From: Enteractinococcus helveticum | GTDB taxonomy: Bacteria; Actinomycetota; Actinomycetes; Actinomycetales; Micrococcaceae | Direction of reading: 5' to 3' | Assembly: GCF_001657475.1 (NCBI RefSeq) | Contig: NZ_LXEY01000019.1 | Coordinates: forward strand, 167,573 to 231,572 | DNA length: 64,000 nucleotides | Shown: positions 61,171-64,000 of the stretch, in pieces | How positions within the stretch are numbered: the stretch's first letter is position 1 | How the letters are laid out: the number at the start of each line of letters is the position of its first letter | Notes under the pieces: generated by a model | Told to the model about the DNA's origin: nothing | Database searches by the model: none | The model's input: only the letters and a program-made list of their open reading frames with translations | Program-made: the position numbers and the translations under genes

Positions 61171-61971
61171 ATGCCCACATATCGTGGCGGCCGTCATGAA
61201 CACGGCCAAAATTTTTTCACAGACCATACGATCATCGACCAAATCGTTGATCTGGTTGCTGTCTCCACCGGACCAATTATCGAAATCGGCCCCGGACGAG
61301 GCGCCCTCACCTTCCCGCTGCAGCAGCTGGCCCGGCCCCTAACGGCCATTGAGATTGATGCTCGCAACGCCAGTTGGCTCCAGCAACGCAGCAATGGCAA
61401 CACCACTGTTATTCACGATGACTTCCTGCAGTGGCACATGCCCACCACCGAACATACTGTGGTCGGCAAGGTGCCATTTCACCTCACGACGGCGATACTT
61501 CGGCGGGTGCTGCACGCTGCCGACTGGACTCATGCCGTGCTGTTGGTGCAGTGGGAAGTCGCCCGACGCAGGGCCGGCATCGGTGGCGCAACTATGATGA
61601 CCGCACAGTGGTGGCCGTGGGTCGACTTTCGCCTCCAAACTCGTGTGCCCGCAACCGCATTTACCCCGCGTCCCAACGTCGACGGTGGCCTGTTAGCGAT
61701 GTCGCGGCGACCTGAACCGCTCGTGGACGCAAACGACCAATCAACGTACCGCCGGTTTGTACACACCGTTTTCACTGGCAAAGGTCACGGCCTTGAGGCC
61801 ATCGTGAACCGCCGCATCCCACCGGGGCGGCGACAACGGATAAAACGTTGGATGGCTGATGAAGGGATCCATCCTCGAGCACTGCCCAAAGACCTAACCG
61901 CGCCGCAATGGGCTAAGTTGTTTCGCACAGCCCTGGACCACGGCTGGTCGGCTGGGCCAGCGAGAAAATAA
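61171..61971 (+). CDS. erm: 23S rRNA (adenine-N6)-dimethyltransferase, Erm family
   Basis: 266 residues. Starts with GGRHEHGQNFF (Erm hallmark GQNF), SAM motif EIGPGRGALTF (about 38-47), catalytic motif GKVPFHLTT (99-107, where most have N-I-P-Y/F), and WEVARRRAGIGGATMMTAQWWPWVDF typical of actinobacterial Erm(E/X)-like enzymes. Dimethylates A2058 of 23S rRNA, giving macrolide-lincosamide-streptogramin B resistance. Preceded by leader peptide and attenuator; helR lies upstream. It could alternatively be an erm-like gene with reduced activity because motif IV is altered. Confidence 0.9.
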   Translation: MPTYRGGRHEHGQNFFTDHTIIDQIVDLVAVSTGPIIEIGPGRGALTFPLQQLARPLTAIEIDARNASWLQQRSNGNTTVIHDDFLQWHMPTTEHTVVGKVPFHLTTAILRRVLHAADWTHAVLLVQWEVARRRAGIGGATMMTAQWWPWVDFRLQTRVPATAFTPRPNVDGGLLAMSRRPEPLVDANDQSTYRRFVHTVFTGKGHGLEAIVNRRIPPGRRQRIKRWMADEGIHPRALPKDLTAPQWAKLFRTALDHGWSAGPARK

Positions 61972-62058
61972 CACCACATCGGTCGCCGCGGTGCGCGTGC
62001 CATCTGCTCTAGGCAGAAAGCCTGCCGGAGCAGGCCACCGGCTGGATACGGTGAAAAC

Positions 62059-62505
62059 ATGGATAATTACACGGCTCGCCGACCGGGACGCCCGTCTGGG
62101 ATCACGACCGAACCTCTGTGGCGGGAGGTGCTGGGTGCCCGACTGCGTCGCTTGCGAAAACACCGCAAACTAACGCTGACCCAGCTGGCTCGGCGTGCTG
62201 GAGTGTCTCCGCAATATCTTTCAGAGATCGAACGCGGTCGAAAAGAGCCTTCTTCTGAGATGATCGCAGCGATTAGCGGGGCACTGGGCATCTCGCTGTT
62301 AGATCTCACCGTTCAAGTGACCGGTGAGTTACACCGGACCGCTCGCACCACCATCGAGTTGGCTCGATCTGCCGCTGGTCCGGCTGTGGCCTTATTCGAC
62401 GAAGAGCTCAACGCGGAGCTGTCCTTGCCAAGCTTGACCTCCGTCTCACCGGACGGGACTGCCTCCTGGCATCGCGCCACAGAACAATTGTCGTTGGTGG
62501 CCTGA
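62059..62505 (+). CDS. XRE-family regulator (ClgR/PopR-like) with LVA C-terminus
   Basis: 148 residues. HTH_XRE: LTLTQLARRAGVSPQYLSEIERGRKEPSSEMIAAI, the QYLSEIERGRKE-SSE pattern of ClgR/PopR, which activate clp genes. The C-terminus ends in LSLVA, resembling the LVA variant of the ssrA tag and the Ala-rich degron of ClgR. -10-like TACGGT lies 6 nt before the ATG (leaderless). Two clpP genes lie convergently 43 bp downstream; they are its probable targets and, in turn, may degrade it. Confidence 0.8.
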   Translation: MDNYTARRPGRPSGITTEPLWREVLGARLRRLRKHRKLTLTQLARRAGVSPQYLSEIERGRKEPSSEMIAAISGALGISLLDLTVQVTGELHRTARTTIELARSAAGPAVALFDEELNAELSLPSLTSVSPDGTASWHRATEQLSLVA

Positions 62506-62548
62506 TCCTGCTGAACGGCTCCCTACTTGCGCCGAGCATGATGATTCG

Positions 62549-63163
62549 TTAACCGACGTAGGATGGTGTTTCAGGCCGAGAATACAGGACTTCATCGATC
62601 AGTCCGTATTCACGTGCGGCTTCAGCGGTGAATACTCGATCACGATCCGTGTCTTCACGCAGTGTGGCTACTGGCTGTCCGGTGTGTTCAGAGAGGATCT
62701 TCTCCATCTCACCGCGAACTCGGACAAGTTCATCTGCATGCAGGATCAGGTCTGGAACTGCTGCGCGACCGGTGTTCAGCGCAGGTTGGTGCAATACGAT
62801 CCGGGTATGGGGGAGCATGGCACGGTCCCCGGGTTCGCCGCCGGCTAGCAACACTGCACCAACTCCGAAAGCTTGGCCAACACAGGTGGTTGTTACCGGT
62901 GCTTTAATGTATTGCATCGAATCATAGATGGCCAGCATGGCCGAAGGGTCACCGCCCTCGCAATTGATATAGAGACTGATCGGCGATGTCGGATTGGCAG
63001 ACTCCAAGTGCAACAGTTGCGCAATCACGGTGTTGGCCACCCCGGCATCGATTGCAGTACCCAAGTAGATGATGCGCTCGCTTAGCAGCTGCGAATAGAC
63101 GTCCATGACTCGCTCACCGCGACCATCCCGGGCGATGACATTGGGAATCGGATAACTGCTCAT
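62549..63163 (-). CDS. ClpP-like subunit lacking the catalytic serine (ClpR-like)
   Basis: 204 residues with the full ClpP fold and the ClpP core features (INCEGGDPSAMLAIYDSMQ, RIVLHQPALN with His125, REDTDRDRVFTAEAAREYGLIDEVL). The nucleophile region, normally GxAASMGA, reads VGQAFGVGAVLL: glycine (codon GGA, residue 100) replaces serine, so no peptidase activity is expected although His and Asp remain. Coupled to the upstream clpP by a 4-bp overlap (ATGA). Probably forms a mixed ring with the active subunit. Confidence 0.85.
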   Translation of the reverse strand: MSSYPIPNVIARDGRGERVMDVYSQLLSERIIYLGTAIDAGVANTVIAQLLHLESANPTSPISLYINCEGGDPSAMLAIYDSMQYIKAPVTTTCVGQAFGVGAVLLAGGEPGDRAMLPHTRIVLHQPALNTGRAAVPDLILHADELVRVRGEMEKILSEHTGQPVATLREDTDRDRVFTAEAAREYGLIDEVLYSRPETPSYVG

Positions 63164-63816
63164 CGCTGTTCCTCCGTATCAATTGTGTGCTCAGGAAAGG
63201 ACAACCGGGAGGTCAAACCGGTGGGCCGGCGCAATCCTGGCGGTGCGATCTGGCTGAAATCCGTGACGATTGCATCTACGAACCCGTATTCCAATGCTTC
63301 TTGGGCAGTGAACCAGTGGTCTCGCAGTGAGTCTTCATAGACCCGCTGTGGTGACTGTCCGGTATCTTCGGCGATCAGCCGCAGTGTGGTGTCCCTGGTG
63401 TGCCGGAGGTCTTCGGCCTGAAGCTCGACATCCACTGCGCTCCCGCCAATGCCGCCAGATCCCTGATGCAGCAGTACCTTGGCGTGTGGCATGGCATAAC
63501 GTAAGCCGGGCGTGCCAGCAGATAAGAGGAACTGTCCGGCGCTTGCGGCCCACCCCAGCGCAACAGTGCTCACCGCACACGGTAGAGACTTCAGAATATC
63601 CCGGATAGCCAGCATCGCCGGTACTGAGCCGCCCGGAGAATGAATCCACAAAGAAATAGTTTCGTCTGGTGCATCAGCCGCCAGCGTGAGCAGCTGAGTC
63701 ATGAGATGGGTTCCGTTGTCGTCATTGAGTTCGCCGTCTAAAACCAGCACTCGGCGGTGGGCAAGTTCCTGACGGTGGCGTTCGGTGAATATGCGTTGAT
63801 CCGTATCTTGTGTCAT
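63160..63816 (-). CDS. clpP: ATP-dependent Clp protease proteolytic subunit
   Basis: 218 residues. Ser92 in LGWAASAGQFLL, His117 in KVLLHQGSGG and the Asp region SLRDHWFTAQEALEYGFVD make an intact catalytic triad. IHSPGGSV precedes it. First gene of a two-gene operon with the inactive subunit, and clpC elsewhere in the window could supply the unfoldase. Start ATG at 63816; possible operator dyad upstream. Confidence 0.88.
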   Translation of the reverse strand: MTQDTDQRIFTERHRQELAHRRVLVLDGELNDDNGTHLMTQLLTLAADAPDETISLWIHSPGGSVPAMLAIRDILKSLPCAVSTVALGWAASAGQFLLSAGTPGLRYAMPHAKVLLHQGSGGIGGSAVDVELQAEDLRHTRDTTLRLIAEDTGQSPQRVYEDSLRDHWFTAQEALEYGFVDAIVTDFSQIAPPGLRRPTGLTSRLSFPEHTIDTEEQR

Positions 63817-63877
63817 ATTTCGATCTTGCTCGTACGCGGATCACGGTCTCCAGGAATGCTGCTGGCAGCTGTGCCTG

Positions 63878-63889
63878 ACTTGCACAAGT
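63878..63889. promoter_or_regulatory. small palindrome upstream of clpP
   Basis: ACTTG-CA-CAAGT, 5-bp arms, about 62 bp before the clpP start codon. Could be the binding site of the XRE regulator; it does not match the known ClgR box (CGC-N5-GCG), so the assignment is weak. Confidence 0.3.
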
Positions 63890-63985
63890 GAGTGCTGATT
63901 TTCCGGTTGGGTTAGGTGTCGTGCCTAGTCAGCGGGTTTTGAGTTTGCGTTTTGGGTCACTAATTGGGCGGTTTATGATGAGTGC

Positions 63986-64000
63986 ATGGGCTTATTTGTG
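63986..64000 (+). CDS. start of an unidentified gene (partial, right edge)
   Basis: Frame MGLFV begins at an ATG 6 nt after -10-like TATGAT (63974-63979) and runs off the window edge. Too short to identify. Confidence 0.25.

Noticed and set aside
63890..64000. Insertion-sequence end at the right edge
   Set aside because: Only 15 bases of the next frame are visible, with no terminal repeats or transposase signature.

Overview
The window looks like chromosomal DNA of a high-G+C Gram-positive bacterium, most likely a member of the Micrococcales (Micrococcaceae-like). The signs are a ClpC unfoldase, an actinobacterial-type HelR, a Rv2629-like baeRF protein, many promoters whose -10 box sits 6-8 nt before an ATG/GTG (leaderless mRNAs), and a short one-domain ArgA. 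The genus assignment is an inference. I see no prophage, CRISPR array or intact insertion sequence. There is one tRNA gene.

Layout. 1-5.7 kb: end of a bacterial PH-domain pair, a Rossmann/DUF2520 protein, a lipoprotein, panC, an M13 metallopeptidase and a frameshifted membrane gene. 5.8-12.8 kb: a sarcosine-oxidase-like flavoenzyme, a PEBP protein, a glutamine amidotransferase, gabT with a divergent LysR regulator, and lysS. 13-19.9 kb: clpC, a TPP riboswitch in front of a luciferase-like monooxygenase, an alpha/beta hydrolase, a nonsense-mutated fructosamine kinase coupled to a low-molecular-weight phosphatase, and a short ArgA. 20-28 kb: RND exporter with divergent MarR regulator, mutY, a membrane-anchored protein, radA and a FUSC protein. 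28.2-35.9 kb: phosphate uptake, with pstSCAB behind a PHO-box-like repeat and a DUF47/Pit low-affinity system on the other strand. Between them lies a gene-poor kilobase holding a strongly folded element, an array of eight 21-bp dyad-containing repeats and a broken winged-helix gene.

36-42 kb: tRNA-Lys, an orphan DNA methylase, a lipoprotein, an M50 peptidase, an NAD-dependent epimerase-like enzyme divergent from a TetR regulator with two matching operators, and an epoxide-hydrolase-like enzyme. 42.9-46.9 kb: a signalling cassette of a membrane histidine kinase, a processive family-2 glycosyltransferase carrying a C-terminal HPt-like domain that lacks the phospho-accepting histidine, and a convergent single-domain response regulator. 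47-56.7 kb: an AAHS transporter, a YtxH protein, pyruvate oxidase, a HAD phosphatase, a nucleoside deaminase, a disulfide-reductase-like flavoprotein and several unknowns.

57.3-63.8 kb groups functions that protect or recycle the gene-expression machinery and control proteolysis. It has a baeRF/Vms1-like factor, HelR behind an inverted repeat resembling the rifamycin-associated element, an Erm 23S rRNA methyltransferase behind a 14-codon leader peptide containing an R-L-R arrest motif, an XRE regulator with a C-terminal LVA, and two tandem ClpP genes, one of which has glycine at the catalytic serine position.

Most interesting leads: the kinase / glycosyltransferase-pseudoHPt / receiver cassette; the XRE-ClpP-dead-ClpP cluster; the erm attenuator next to helR; the TPP-controlled flavin monooxygenase; and the 21-bp dyad array.
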